From the NCBI RefSeq assembly GCF_000147815.2, contig NC_015957.1, positions 7,192,001-7,256,000 on the forward strand: 64,000 bases of DNA, in the 5' to 3' direction. The translations under genes and the position numbers were made by a program. The notes below the pieces were generated by a model. The model saw nothing but the letters and a program-made list of their open reading frames with translations, was not told the origin of the DNA and ran no database searches. Every line of letters starts with the position of its first letter. Positions within the stretch are counted from its first letter, which is position 1. Below, piece by piece: positions 34,978 through 43,960 of the stretch. Source of the stretch: Streptomyces violaceusniger Tu 4113 (GTDB lineage: Bacteria; Actinomycetota; Actinomycetes; Streptomycetales; Streptomycetaceae).

Positions 34978-35814
34978 ATGGACGAGTTCGCGCAGATCCT
35001 CCGGGCATGGCGGGACCGAGCTCGCCCGGAAGATGTCGGATTACCCCCCGGCCTGAACCGGCGCACACCCGGCCTGCGCCGCGAGGAGCTGGCCCTGATC
35101 GCCGGGGTGAGCGTGGACTACATTGTCCGTCTGGAGCAGGGCCGCGCCCGGAACCCCTCCCCGCAGCTACTGACCTCACTGGCCCGGGCGCTCCGCTTGA
35201 CCGACGCCGAACGCGACCACCTGTTCCGCGTCGCCGGGGCGGCCATACCGTCTGCCGGACACGTGCCCAGGCACGTCACGCCGAGCGCGCGGCGGATGGT
35301 GGACCGGTTCCGCAACGCCCCGGTGGCCGTGGCCGTGCACACCGCGATCTACGAACTGGTGCTGTGGAATCCCGTCTGGGCCGCCCTGTTCGGTGACCCG
35401 TCCAGTCAGACCCGGCTGGAGCGTAATGTCGCCTGGCGGTACTTCGAGGGCTCCATCCCGGTGACGCACACACTCGAGGACGATGAAGCCTACGCGCGGG
35501 ACCTCGTCGGCCACCTGCGTTCCGCGGCCGGCCGCTATCCGGATGATCCGGAGATCCCACGGCTGATCGACCGCTTGATCAGGGCATCCCCCGATTTCGC
35601 CCGGCGCTGGAAGGCCGGGACCGTCGGGGAACTACGCAGCAGCCGCAAGACTGTGCATACAGACCTGGTCGGGGACATCGTCGTGGACTGCGACACCTTC
35701 ACCGGCGGCCCAGGTGACCAGACGATCGTGATAATGACGACCGCACCGGGCTCCGAGGACGAGCAGAAGCTTGACCTGCTGCGAGTGATCGCGCTCCAGG
35801 AACTGCAGAGCTGA
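34978..35814 (+). CDS. MmyB-type XRE regulator (module 2), with a TTA codon
   Basis: The 278-residue protein has the same family block as module 1 (RPEDVGLPPGLNRRTPGLRR, then EELALIAGVSVDYIVRLEQG) and a C-terminal MmyB ligand domain (AVHTAIYELVLWNPVWAALF, then SPDFARRWKAGTVGELR). Leu22 is encoded by TTA at 35041-35043. In Streptomyces this rare codon needs the bldA tRNA and often ties a regulator to late growth. Start 34978 is used rather than the in-frame ATG 9 bases upstream because it matches homologues. It is divergent from SDR 2. Confidence 0.88.
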   Translation: MDEFAQILRAWRDRARPEDVGLPPGLNRRTPGLRREELALIAGVSVDYIVRLEQGRARNPSPQLLTSLARALRLTDAERDHLFRVAGAAIPSAGHVPRHVTPSARRMVDRFRNAPVAVAVHTAIYELVLWNPVWAALFGDPSSQTRLERNVAWRYFEGSIPVTHTLEDDEAYARDLVGHLRSAAGRYPDDPEIPRLIDRLIRASPDFARRWKAGTVGELRSSRKTVHTDLVGDIVVDCDTFTGGPGDQTIVIMTTAPGSEDEQKLDLLRVIALQELQS

Positions 35815-35937
35815 CCACCTTGGCAATCCAGCGGGACTTCTGTATCTCTCCTGGTCAACGGCCTGGCGGTGGGGAGTGTAGCGGGGGTTCGGCGGCTCTT
35901 CGCAGTTGAGGGTGTAGTCGGGGGCACCCAGCCGCGT

Positions 35938-37113
35938 TCACCGATCAGCGGCCAGCACTGCCGCGAGGCCCTCTCGCAGGTCTTTGACGAAATACTCGGG
36001 AACCTCCAGCGACGGGAAATGTCCCCCGAAATCTGGGGACCTCCATCGGACGATCTGTCGGTACCGCTCCTGTGCCCAGCCGCGCGGACACTTCTCGATG
36101 TCGTAGGGATACACAATGATTGCGGACGGGACGTCGACGCGAAGTTCGGGGTCGAGTGAGAGGTGGCTCTCGTAGTAAATGCGGGCCGACGATGCGCCGG
36201 TCCGCGTCAGCCAATACAGGGTGACGTTGTCAAGAACCCTGTCCATGGAAATCGTCTCGAACGGACTGTCTTCGGTATCTGTCCACGCGGCGAACTTGTC
36301 AAGGATCCAGGCGAGAAGCCCGACCGGTGAGTCGACGAGCGAGTAGCCGATGGTCTGCGGTCGGGTCGCCTGCTGCTTCGCGAACGCCGCGCGGGGGCCA
36401 TCCCAGAAGTCGCGCGTTTCCTCGGTCCACTTGCGCTCGGCCGCCGTCAGCCCGTCCGTGGTCAACCCGGGCGGTGCCTGCGCGGTCGTGGTGTGGATGC
36501 CGAGAACGTGCTCCGGGAACCTGCCGCCGAGGACCGTGGTGATCGGACCTCCCCAGTCGCCGCCGTGGGCTACGAACTCGCTGTAGCCGAGCCGTCCCAT
36601 CAGTTCCACCCATGCGGCCGCGATCTTTTCGAGTCCCCATCCGGTGGTGGCCGGCTTGTCGCTGTAACCAAAGCCCGGCAACGACGGGACCACGACGTGG
36701 AACGCCGGCGCGTCCGCGTCTTTCGGATCCGCCAGCTCGTCCACGACATCGATGAACTCGGCAATGCTGCCCGGCCAGCCGTGCGTCATGATCAGCGGAG
36801 TGGCATCCGCGCGCGCCGATCGGCGGTGCAGGAAGTGGATTCCCAGATCATCGATAGTCGTGCGGAACTGGCCGATGCGGTTGAGGCGCTCTTCGAATGA
36901 CCGCCAGTTGTATCCGGTGCGCCAGTAGTCCACGACATCGACGAGGTCGGCGAGCGGAACGCCCTGTTCCCATCGGCGAGGGTCGGGCGCGGCGCGATAG
37001 ACCGTCTCGGCCTCCGGTAGCCGCGCCGCGGCCAATCGCGCGCGCAGATCGTCGAGGTCAGCGTCAGTTGCGTGGGCTTCAAACGCTTGCACGTCGCTGG
37101 TTGGACGGGGCAT
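35938..37113 (-). CDS. Epoxide hydrolase with EHN N-terminal domain
   Basis: The 391-residue alpha/beta-hydrolase begins with the EHN region (LRARLAAARLPEAE, WRSFEERLNRIGQF). The oxyanion motif is THGWPGS near residue 110. The nucleophile elbow HGGDWGGPITTVL has Asp rather than Ser, which defines epoxide hydrolases, and GGHFPSLEVPEYF carries the catalytic His near 370. The group opens epoxides to diols (juvenile-hormone/microsomal type) and appears in antibiotic and detoxification contexts. It is divergent from the CGNR regulator 82 bp away, whose operator-like repeats lie between them. Confidence 0.88.
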   Translation of the reverse strand: MPRPTSDVQAFEAHATDADLDDLRARLAAARLPEAETVYRAAPDPRRWEQGVPLADLVDVVDYWRTGYNWRSFEERLNRIGQFRTTIDDLGIHFLHRRSARADATPLIMTHGWPGSIAEFIDVVDELADPKDADAPAFHVVVPSLPGFGYSDKPATTGWGLEKIAAAWVELMGRLGYSEFVAHGGDWGGPITTVLGGRFPEHVLGIHTTTAQAPPGLTTDGLTAAERKWTEETRDFWDGPRAAFAKQQATRPQTIGYSLVDSPVGLLAWILDKFAAWTDTEDSPFETISMDRVLDNVTLYWLTRTGASSARIYYESHLSLDPELRVDVPSAIIVYPYDIEKCPRGWAQERYRQIVRWRSPDFGGHFPSLEVPEYFVKDLREGLAAVLAADR

Positions 37114-37140
37114 GAGACCTCCTGGCCATCGCGGAACCGG

Positions 37141-37194
37141 CTAAGGCGGTTCTAGCAGTTCTCCGAGCCACGCTGCAACCCCCTAAGGTGGTTC
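37141..37194. promoter_or_regulatory. Paired direct repeat CTAAGGYGGTTC between epoxide hydrolase and CGNR gene
   Basis: CTAAGGCGGTTC at 37141-37152 recurs as CTAAGGTGGTTC at 37183-37194, 42 bases apart (four helical turns). The second copy ends one base before the CGNR start codon. Two same-face sites in a divergent promoter suggest an operator for the CGNR protein. The CGNR gene may be translated from a very short leader. Confidence 0.6.
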
Positions 37195-37195
37195 C

Positions 37196-37771
37196 ATGCG
37201 TGTTCGGTTCCCTGACTTCCGCCTCGGTAGCGTGCTGGCGACCAGCTTCACGGGGACTCTGTCGGAGCGGCATGGCGACGCTGTGGAGCGCATTCCCGTG
37301 CCACACCGACTCGTCGACTGGCTGGCAGTGAACGGCCTCGCCGTGGACTCCTGCACCACTGCCCAGCTCCACCTCGCCCGGGAACTGAGGGAGTCGATTC
37401 ACGCCGCCGCGACAGCGGCCGCGATCCAGGACGCTCTCCCTGCGTCTGCTGTCCAAGTCATCAATGACTGCAGCGCTCAGGGTCGGGCCGCGGCTATCCT
37501 GACGCCCGAGGGTAAGCGGCAATGGCGGCTCAGCTCGGCTTCCTGCGTGGAAGATGCCCTCAGCGTGATCGCCGCCGACGCGATCAGCATCATCGCAGGC
37601 GAACGCGACGGAAAATTGGCCTTGTGTGCATCACCAACCTGCCAAGCCGCCTTCTTCGACACCAGCCAAAGTCGCAGCCGCAAATGGTGTGACATGAACA
37701 CGTGCGGGAATCGTCAGAAGAAAGCGCGCTTCAATGCCAACCAGCGCAACAAACCCAGATCAGCGGAGTGA
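37196..37771 (+). CDS. CGNR zinc-finger regulator
   Basis: The 191-residue protein has an N-terminal ABATE-type region, beginning MRVRFPDFRLGSVLATSFTG, and a C-terminal CGNR zinc finger: LCASPTCQAAFFD, then RKWCDMNTCGNRQKKARF. The spacing C-x4-C...C-x4-C-G-N-R defines the family. These proteins are usually transcription regulators of neighbouring enzymes. The divergent epoxide hydrolase gene, with two direct repeats in between, is the likely target. The ORF lacks an evident ribosome-binding site because the direct repeat occupies that position. Confidence 0.85.
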   Translation: MRVRFPDFRLGSVLATSFTGTLSERHGDAVERIPVPHRLVDWLAVNGLAVDSCTTAQLHLARELRESIHAAATAAAIQDALPASAVQVINDCSAQGRAAAILTPEGKRQWRLSSASCVEDALSVIAADAISIIAGERDGKLALCASPTCQAAFFDTSQSRSRKWCDMNTCGNRQKKARFNANQRNKPRSAE

Positions 37772-37852
37772 TCATTACCCTCGGTGCGTCCAAGTCGGCC
37801 CCACGCCTGCGACAACGCGGGCTACGCCTCCGACCCGCCTCCGACCCTTACC

Positions 37853-37982
37853 GCCGAACGCGGTGGCCTGCGCGGCCGGATTGCCCACAAGGGCGGGAAG
37901 GCCCCCATCCAGGCCGGCCAGAGGTGGGACGAACGCCCGCATCGCCGACCATGAGCACACGCCGATCCGCGCGACCGCTCAG
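37853..37982 (+). mobile_element. IS5-type transposase remnant, left copy (internal deletion)
   Basis: In the correct frame it reads ERGGLRGRIAHKGGKAPIQA and then jumps to GQRWDERPHRRP and a stop. Compared with the right copy (39830-40148), 186 bp are missing between two TGG triplets. After the stop, 50 bases match the right copy in inverted orientation (GAGCACACGCCGATCCGCGC), ending near GACCGCTCAG, which should be the element terminus. It faces inwards to the monooxygenase genes. Confidence 0.75.
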
Positions 37983-39345
37983 CCTCTCAGCGAGGAGGAC
38001 TCCTCCTCGCGGGCTTTCGTGTAGCGGTTTTCCGGTACCGGGAGGCCCAGGTTGCCGCGGAGGGTGGTGGCCTCGTACTCGGTGCGGACGATGCCGCGTT
38101 CCTGGAGGATCGGAACGACCTCCTCACGGAAACGCCGCCACTGGCTGGGGTGCCCGATGGGGTAGTTGAAGCCATCGAGGGCGCGGCCCTCGAACCACTC
38201 CTGAAGCCGGGTGGCCACCGTTTCCGGCGATCCCGCGAACGGGGTCGGGCGCGGGCTCGAGATGAACTCCACGGTCTGGCGGAGCGTCCAGCCCTTTTCC
38301 TTCGCCTTGCCGGCGATCTTCTCGGCGTTGGTACGGAAGCCGCGCTCCGCGTGGGCGAGGGCCTGTTGCGGGAACGGGGCGTCCAGGTCGTACTGGCGGA
38401 AGTCGTGCCAGCCGAACGGGCGGCCGAGTCCTGCCAGGGATCGGTCGAAGTCCCTGTCCCTGGTCTGGATCTCGTGCTCGATCTCCCTGGCCTGGTCGTC
38501 CGTGTCGCCGACGAATACCGAGGTACCGGGCATGACGACGATGTGCCGCGGGTCGCGGCCCTTCTTCGCCGCCCGAGTCTTGATGTCGTTGTAGAACGCC
38601 TGGCCCGCCTCGATGGACGAAGCGTTGGTGAAGATGGCCTCGCCGATCGTGGCGCCGAGGTCGCGGCCCTGCTCGGAGTCGCCTGCCTGGAAGATGACCG
38701 GCCGGCCCTGCGGGGAACGGGAGACGTTCAGCGGGCCGGCGACCTGGAAGTGCTCGCCCTTGTGGTTCAGGGCGTGCTGCCTGGCCGGGTCGAGGAAGGT
38801 GCGCGTGGCACGGTCGCGCGGGAACGCGTCCTGCTCGTAGGAGTCCCACAGGCCCTGGGCGACCTGGACGAACTCCAGGCCCCTGGCGTAGCGGGTGTCG
38901 TAGTCGTAGTGCTCGTCGCGGGAGAAATTGCCCGCGGCGCCCGCGTCGCCGGTGGTGACCACGTTCCAGCCGGACCGGCCGCCGGAGATGAGCTCCAGGG
39001 AGGCGAGGCGGCGGGCGATGTTGAACGGGTCGTTGTAGGAGGTGGTGACGGTGGCGACCAGGCCCAGGTGGCTGGTGCTGACCGCCAGGGCCGACAGCAG
39101 GGTCAGCGGCTCAAGGCGGTTGAGGTAGTGCGGCGCCGAGTCCGCGGTGATGAACAGACCGTCGACCATGAAGACCAGGTCGAACTTGGCCTCCTCGGCC
39201 AGGCGGGCCTGCTCGATGTATACCAGTTGATGCTGACGCTGGCATCGACCGGAAGGTCCTCGTCGAGCCAGAGGTAGGGCTGGCCGGGGCCGCCGGCGCC
39301 CATCGTGATCGCGCCCAGCTTGAGTTGCCGCTTCTGGGCGCTCAT
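37979..39345 (-). pseudogene. FMN-dependent monooxygenase (NtaA/SnaA/DszA family) with a frameshift
   Basis: Starting at ATG 39345 (MSAQKRQLKLGAITMGAGGP) the frame runs to INWYT and then loses homology. The family sequence continues in another frame from about 39226 (QARLAEEAKFDLVFMVDGLF, PLTLLSALAVSTSHLGLVAT, GWNVVTTGDAGAAGNF, VIFQAGDSEQGRDLGA) to the stop at 37979. The total span fits a full-length enzyme of about 450 residues, so one indel at 39215-39235 is the only visible break. The C-terminus (EEESSSLRG) runs into IS5 remnant sequence. Family members oxidise nitrilotriacetate-like chelates, sulfur compounds or streptogramin precursors with FMNH2. Confidence 0.8.
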
Positions 39346-39755
39346 GCCGCCACTCCCGCGCTCTCCGCCAGGGGCTCGCCCCACAGGGCGCAGGTGTCGG
39401 CGGGCTTGCCGCCGACCCGGTGGGCCGCCTCGGACGAGCCGCCGAAGTACAGCCTGATCCTCGGCTGCTGGGCCGACTTGACGCCGGAGTAGCCGGAGTA
39501 GTGGTTCTCGACCTGGTAGTACTGGCCGTGGTAGACGAGGAAGCCGAGGCGCTCGGTGTGCGCGGCGGCGTAGGCCGCGGCCTGATGGCCGTCGGGCTGC
39601 GATGAGGCACAGCCGGTCAGCACTCGGTCGAACCCGGCGTCCTCGTGGGCGGGGGCGGACTTCCCGGTTAAGTCCTTGTCGATGACCGGGCCGCCGTTCA
39701 GCCTTGTCTCCGACTGGTCCCTGGTGCTGATCATGCCAATGAACTCGACAGGCAT
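39342..39755 (-). pseudogene. SsuD-like flavin monooxygenase with large internal deletion
   Basis: The 137-residue frame begins MPVEFIGMISTRDQSETRLN and resembles alkanesulfonate-monooxygenase-like luciferase-family enzymes, which are about 370 residues long. Homology runs AAAYAAAHTERLGFLV, then skips about 60-70 residues to YHGQYYQVENHY, continues to YFGGSSEAAHRVGGKPADTC, and ends prematurely at LAESAGVAA. Its TGA overlaps the ATG of the next monooxygenase gene, an overlap probably kept from the original operon. At least two in-frame deletions have removed the active-site core. Confidence 0.75.
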
Positions 39756-39829
39756 GCGGTTGGTTCCCTCCCGTACCGCTGGCTTCTTCCCGTGACTGCT
39801 GCTTGCCTGGCGTGTCGTGAGGCGCTCAG

Positions 39830-40148
39830 CTCAACGGTCGCGCGGATTGGCGTGTGCTTATGGTCGACGATGCGGGCGTTCGTCCCAGCGGTGGGTCGTC
39901 CATGCCTGACGGATCAGGCTACGTACAGTGATGATCGTGCCGGCGAGGTCGAAGAAGGCGTCGATGACGACGGCCCGGCGCTCGTAGCAGCGGGCGAGGC
40001 GGTGGAAGGCGTTCTGCCAGGCGTGGGTGCGCTCTGCGTGCCACCTCTGGCCGGCCTGGATGGGGGCCTCCCCGCCCTTGTGGGCAATCCGGCCGCGCAG
40101 GCCACCGCGTTCGGCGAGTAGGGCGCGAGCCTTGTCGGCGGCATGCAT
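39830..40148 (-). mobile_element. IS5-type transposase C-terminal remnant, right copy
   Basis: The minus-strand frame (96 residues from 40148) reads LRGRIAHKGGEAPIQAGQRW, HAERTHAWQNAFHRLARCYE and RRAVVIDAFFDLAGTIITVR, then SLIRQAWTTHRWDERPHRRP and a stop. This is the catalytic-Glu end of IS5-family transposases; the first two thirds are missing. Past the stop it matches the left copy in inverted orientation, ending near CTCAACGGTC at 39830. Together the two remnants bracket the monooxygenase pair. Confidence 0.8.
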
Positions 40149-40199
40149 TTGCTCGCCATACCCCAGCTCGCGCCGGCCATGCCCGCTCGCGGGGGCTGC

Positions 40200-40300
40200 G
40201 TCGGCCCCGCGCCAGCGGGGGTGACACCCTTCAGGCCCCCCGCAGGCGGGCAGCTCGGCGAAGGACTGAACGGCGCGCTCCCGCGCCCCCGCGGTGAGCC
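40200..40300. repeat. CRISPR-like palindromic units, copy 2 and a degenerate third
   Basis: Bases 40200-40223 are identical to the 24-bp unit at 33575-33598. A weaker relative (CTCCCGCGCCCCCGCGGTGAG) lies at 40278-40298, about 74 bases later instead of the 61 expected for type I-E. The translation on the minus strand (TPAGAGPT, SPRGRGSA) is the phrase that Streptomyces CRISPR repeats typically give. Only these traces exist, so this is not an array. Confidence 0.4.
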
Positions 40301-40424
40301 TGAAACATCGACACCAGGATCGACGACGTCACATACTGACCCTCGTCGAAATCTGACAACGGGGCCTTCTGCGTCCGGGCCTTCCAGGACAGCGACTTCT
40401 GCCGCAATCACGATAGGAATCGCA

Positions 40425-43400
40425 GTGAACGCACCTACGTCGCCGGCCGTTTGGGTGACCGGCGAGACCGTCGACGGCCGGTACCGGGTGATCGGCGAGC
40501 TTGGCCGGGGCGGGATGGGCGTCGTGCACCGGGTACGGCATCTCGCCTGGGGCATCGACATGGCGGTGAAGAGTTCGCGGCCCGAGCTGTTCCGGAGCCC
40601 CGGCGATCAGGAGCTGTTCGTCAGGGAGGCCGAGGCGTGGGTGTCCCTCGGGCTCCATCCGAACGTCTGCGCCTGCCATTACGTGCGGGTGATCGACGGT
40701 GTCCCCCGCGTGTTCGCCGAGTACGTCGACGGCGGCAGCCTGGCCGAGTGGATCAGCGACGGGCGCCTCCACGCCGGGGATGCGCGGCAGGCCCTCGCCC
40801 GTGTTCTCGACACGGCAGTCCAAGCGGCCCGTGGGCTCGAGCACGCCCATCGCAGAGACCTGGTGCACCAGGACGTGAAGCCGGCCAACATTCTGCTCGA
40901 CGGCACGGGCGCCGCGAAGATCACCGACTTCGGTCTCGCCCGGTCCAAGGCCGCCACGGCCCCGGCCGACCTCCAAGTGGCGCCGGGTGTCAGCGTGTTG
41001 GTGCCGTCCGGCGGCATGACGGTCGGCTACGCGTCCCCGGAGCAGCTCGCGGGCGAGCCCGTCGGGCGGCGCAGCGATGTCTACAGTTTCGCGGTCTCGG
41101 TCCTGGAGATGTTCACCGGCGGTGTGCATTGGGCGGCTGGTTCGGTCGCGGGTCTCGCGCTGGAGGAATACCTGGCCGACCCCTCGAATCCGGTCGCGGC
41201 GCCGCCGGAGGTCGCCCACCTGCTCCGGCGCTGCCTGCGGCAGCACCCGGCCCACCGGCCGGCCTCGATGGCGGACATCGCGGATGTACTGACCGGGATC
41301 TACGAGCAGGCGACCGGCTCGGCGTATCCGCGTCCCACGTCGCAGGCCGCCGATCTGCGCGCCGACGAGCTCAACAACCGTGGCCTCTCGCTCCTCGACC
41401 TGGACCGGGCCACCGACGCCGAGCAGGCCTTCGACCAGGCGCTCGCGGTCGACCCGCACCACGTCGGGGCCGTGTACAACGGTGGCCTGTTCCGGTGGCG
41501 TACGGGGGCGATCACGGATGGGGAACTCGTCGCCCGGTTGGAGGCGATCCCGCGTGGGTCCGGCGCGTCCTCCTGGCAGGTGCGGCTGTTTCTGGCCCGG
41601 GTCCACCTCGAACGCGGCGACCTCGCGGCGGCACACGACCTGCTCGACGCCCTCGCGCGCGAACGGCCCGACGACACCGACGTACGGGCGGCGCTGCGGG
41701 TGGCGGCCTCCGGAACCGTGGCCGATGCCCGCCACGCCGGCACCCGCGAGTTCCGCGAGCCGTTCGCGCTGCCGTTCGCGCCGGTGGAACTGCTCGCCCG
41801 GCACGAGGTGATGGGCTACCTGCCGATCCGGTTCACTCCCGACGGACGCCTCGCGCTGAGCGGCCACTGGGACGGCGTGCTCCGGCTGTGGTCCACGGCG
41901 ACCTGCGCACAGCGGTTGGCGGTCGAGGGCCACCGCACGCAGGTGCTCGGCGTCGACCTCACCCCTGACGGCTCGTACGCACTGTCCACGAGCCGCGACG
42001 GCACGGTGCAGTTCTGGGATCTCGGGGCAGGCAGGTGTACCCGCGTCATCCGCTCCGCCGCACGCGCCACGGGGTGCCCGGTCAGGTTGAGCGCCGACGG
42101 ACGCATCGGTGTGTGGCAGGGCGTGGACGGGCGCGTCCAGGTCTGGGAACCGCGGACCGGGACCCCCCGCTGGTCGCTCGGGGCAGCACTCGAGGACGGC
42201 GCCCTGGACGGCTCGCAGTACGAGGTGAGCGCCGACGGGCGCCATGTGCTCACCGCCGAGGAGGACGGGGCGCGGCTGTGGAGCGTGGCCGATGGCCGGT
42301 GCCGGGTGCTGGCCGCCGGCTCGGCGACGCATGCGCTGTGCTTCAGTCCCGACGGGTGGATGGTCGCGGTGGCCGGCGAGGACCGGGTGATCCGGTTGTG
42401 GGATGTGCGGGACGGCCGGCAGGCCGGTGCGTTGCGTACGTTGACGGGGCTGACCGCCGCGGCCGGTCACCTGGCCTTCGCCGACAATGGGCGGCTGCTG
42501 CTGTCCGGAACCACCGGCGACCACACCGTTCAGATCTGGGAGCTGAGCAGCGGCCGGTGTCTGCGGACCTTCACCGCCCACGCGTACGGGATGCACCACG
42601 TCGGATTCCCCGACGGCGACGACCGGTTCGGCTGCTCCGTCGGCGGGCATCCCGAACTGCCCATGCATCGCTGGCGGTTGCCCGATACCGAATACGCCGC
42701 CGAGCCGTACGTGATCAAGCCGCGCGAGTACGCGGAGGTCAGCCGGCTCGGCGGACTGGCCGAGGGACTGCTCGCCGAAGCACGCCAGGCGATGTCGGAC
42801 GGCCGACACCGGTCAGCCTTCGGCCTGTTGACCCGCGCACGGGAGATACCGGGATACGAGCGCGCGCCCCAGGTCCTGGCCGCCTGGCACGAACTGGGCC
42901 GCTCGGCGCGCCACGTACGGCTGCGCTCCGCCTGGTCGCGGCCACTGGACGCCGGCCACCTCTCCTACGGCGCCGTCACGGCGATCGGTGTCGCCGCGGG
43001 TGTCCGGCTCGCCGTCAGCGGGCAGAGCGACGGCACCGTACGCATGTGGGATCTTGACAGCGGCGCGTGCACGCGCGCCCTCGACGATCACCCGGGCAGG
43101 GTGGGCGGGGTGGCGTTGAGCGACGACGGCCGGCACGTCCTGTGCGAGGGCACCAAGCCACTCGCGATCATTCGGTGGCGGCTGGCGGACGGCGAGTGCC
43201 GTCGGCTGACTCCGGACTGGGACATGAGGAGGACCATCAGGTTCACCGGCGACGGGAGATACGCCTGGTTCGGCAGCGGCGACGGTGTCCTGCGCCGATG
43301 GGACCTGGACGACGACCGCTGCATCGCGACGATCACCCGGAACGGCCCGGTCAACGTGATCTCCACATCCGCGGACGGGCGGCTCGCGGCGGTCGGCGAC

Positions 43401-43850
43401 AGCAACGGCGTGGTCCGGCTGCGAGATCTTGACACCGGAGCCTGCCTGCGGACCTGGACCGGCCCCCGGGAACCGATCCTGTCGGCGTGCCTGAGCGCCG
43501 ACGGCCGCCTGGCCATGTCCACACACCAGGTCATGTCCTCGGGCGCCAAGGACGAACCGATCCGGCTGTGGGACGCCGGCGCCGGGCGGTCCGTACGCGA
43601 GTTCGCAGGGCACGAGGGCTGGGTCTCCGCCGTGCGGTTCACACCCGACGCCCGGTTCGCCTTCTCGGCCGGCCACGACAGAACCGTACGGATGTGGGAG
43701 GTCGCCACCGGCCGATGCCTGCACGTGCTCGAAGGGCACCAACAACGCATCCGGCACCTCGAACTCACCCCCGACCTGCGCAACTTGGTCTCGGCGGGAG
43801 ACGACGGCATCCGGCTCTGGGACCTCGACTGGGAGCTGGTGGCCGACTGA
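40425..43850 (+). CDS. Serine/threonine kinase fused to TPR-like and WD40 repeats
   Basis: The 1141-residue protein starts at GTG 40425 after ATAGGAATC. The N-terminal kinase (about 12-290) has the P-loop GELGRGGMGVVHRVRH, Lys in IDMAVKSS, catalytic loop DLVHQDVKPANILL, KITDFGLARS and GYASPEQLAG. The catalytic loop has HQD in place of HRD, so it is a non-RD kinase. A TPR-like segment follows (NNRGLSLLDLDRATDAEQAF). Two blocks of WD40 repeats (about 450-740 and 850-1135; for example RLWDVRDGR, RMWDLDSG, RMWEVATGR) form propellers. No membrane segment is seen. The next gene encodes another kinase. A cytoplasmic signalling scaffold is likely. Confidence 0.88.
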   Translation: MNAPTSPAVWVTGETVDGRYRVIGELGRGGMGVVHRVRHLAWGIDMAVKSSRPELFRSPGDQELFVREAEAWVSLGLHPNVCACHYVRVIDGVPRVFAEYVDGGSLAEWISDGRLHAGDARQALARVLDTAVQAARGLEHAHRRDLVHQDVKPANILLDGTGAAKITDFGLARSKAATAPADLQVAPGVSVLVPSGGMTVGYASPEQLAGEPVGRRSDVYSFAVSVLEMFTGGVHWAAGSVAGLALEEYLADPSNPVAAPPEVAHLLRRCLRQHPAHRPASMADIADVLTGIYEQATGSAYPRPTSQAADLRADELNNRGLSLLDLDRATDAEQAFDQALAVDPHHVGAVYNGGLFRWRTGAITDGELVARLEAIPRGSGASSWQVRLFLARVHLERGDLAAAHDLLDALARERPDDTDVRAALRVAASGTVADARHAGTREFREPFALPFAPVELLARHEVMGYLPIRFTPDGRLALSGHWDGVLRLWSTATCAQRLAVEGHRTQVLGVDLTPDGSYALSTSRDGTVQFWDLGAGRCTRVIRSAARATGCPVRLSADGRIGVWQGVDGRVQVWEPRTGTPRWSLGAALEDGALDGSQYEVSADGRHVLTAEEDGARLWSVADGRCRVLAAGSATHALCFSPDGWMVAVAGEDRVIRLWDVRDGRQAGALRTLTGLTAAAGHLAFADNGRLLLSGTTGDHTVQIWELSSGRCLRTFTAHAYGMHHVGFPDGDDRFGCSVGGHPELPMHRWRLPDTEYAAEPYVIKPREYAEVSRLGGLAEGLLAEARQAMSDGRHRSAFGLLTRAREIPGYERAPQVLAAWHELGRSARHVRLRSAWSRPLDAGHLSYGAVTAIGVAAGVRLAVSGQSDGTVRMWDLDSGACTRALDDHPGRVGGVALSDDGRHVLCEGTKPLAIIRWRLADGECRRLTPDWDMRRTIRFTGDGRYAWFGSGDGVLRRWDLDDDRCIATITRNGPVNVISTSADGRLAAVGDSNGVVRLRDLDTGACLRTWTGPREPILSACLSADGRLAMSTHQVMSSGAKDEPIRLWDAGAGRSVREFAGHEGWVSAVRFTPDARFAFSAGHDRTVRMWEVATGRCLHVLEGHQQRIRHLELTPDLRNLVSAGDDGIRLWDLDWELVAD

Positions 43851-43960
43851 GCGGAGCGGGATGCGTACGGTCCGACGCCGCAGACGGCACGCTCAGGTTC
43901 ACCGTCTCGTCCCCGAAGCCCTCCGGAGCCCTCCCCTCACACACAAGGAGACGATCCTCT

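Noticed and set aside
40140..40310. A CRISPR array
   Set aside because: Only one good repeat-like unit and one degenerate unit are present, at about 74 bp spacing rather than 61; no spacers or cas genes. Kept only as a remnant observation.
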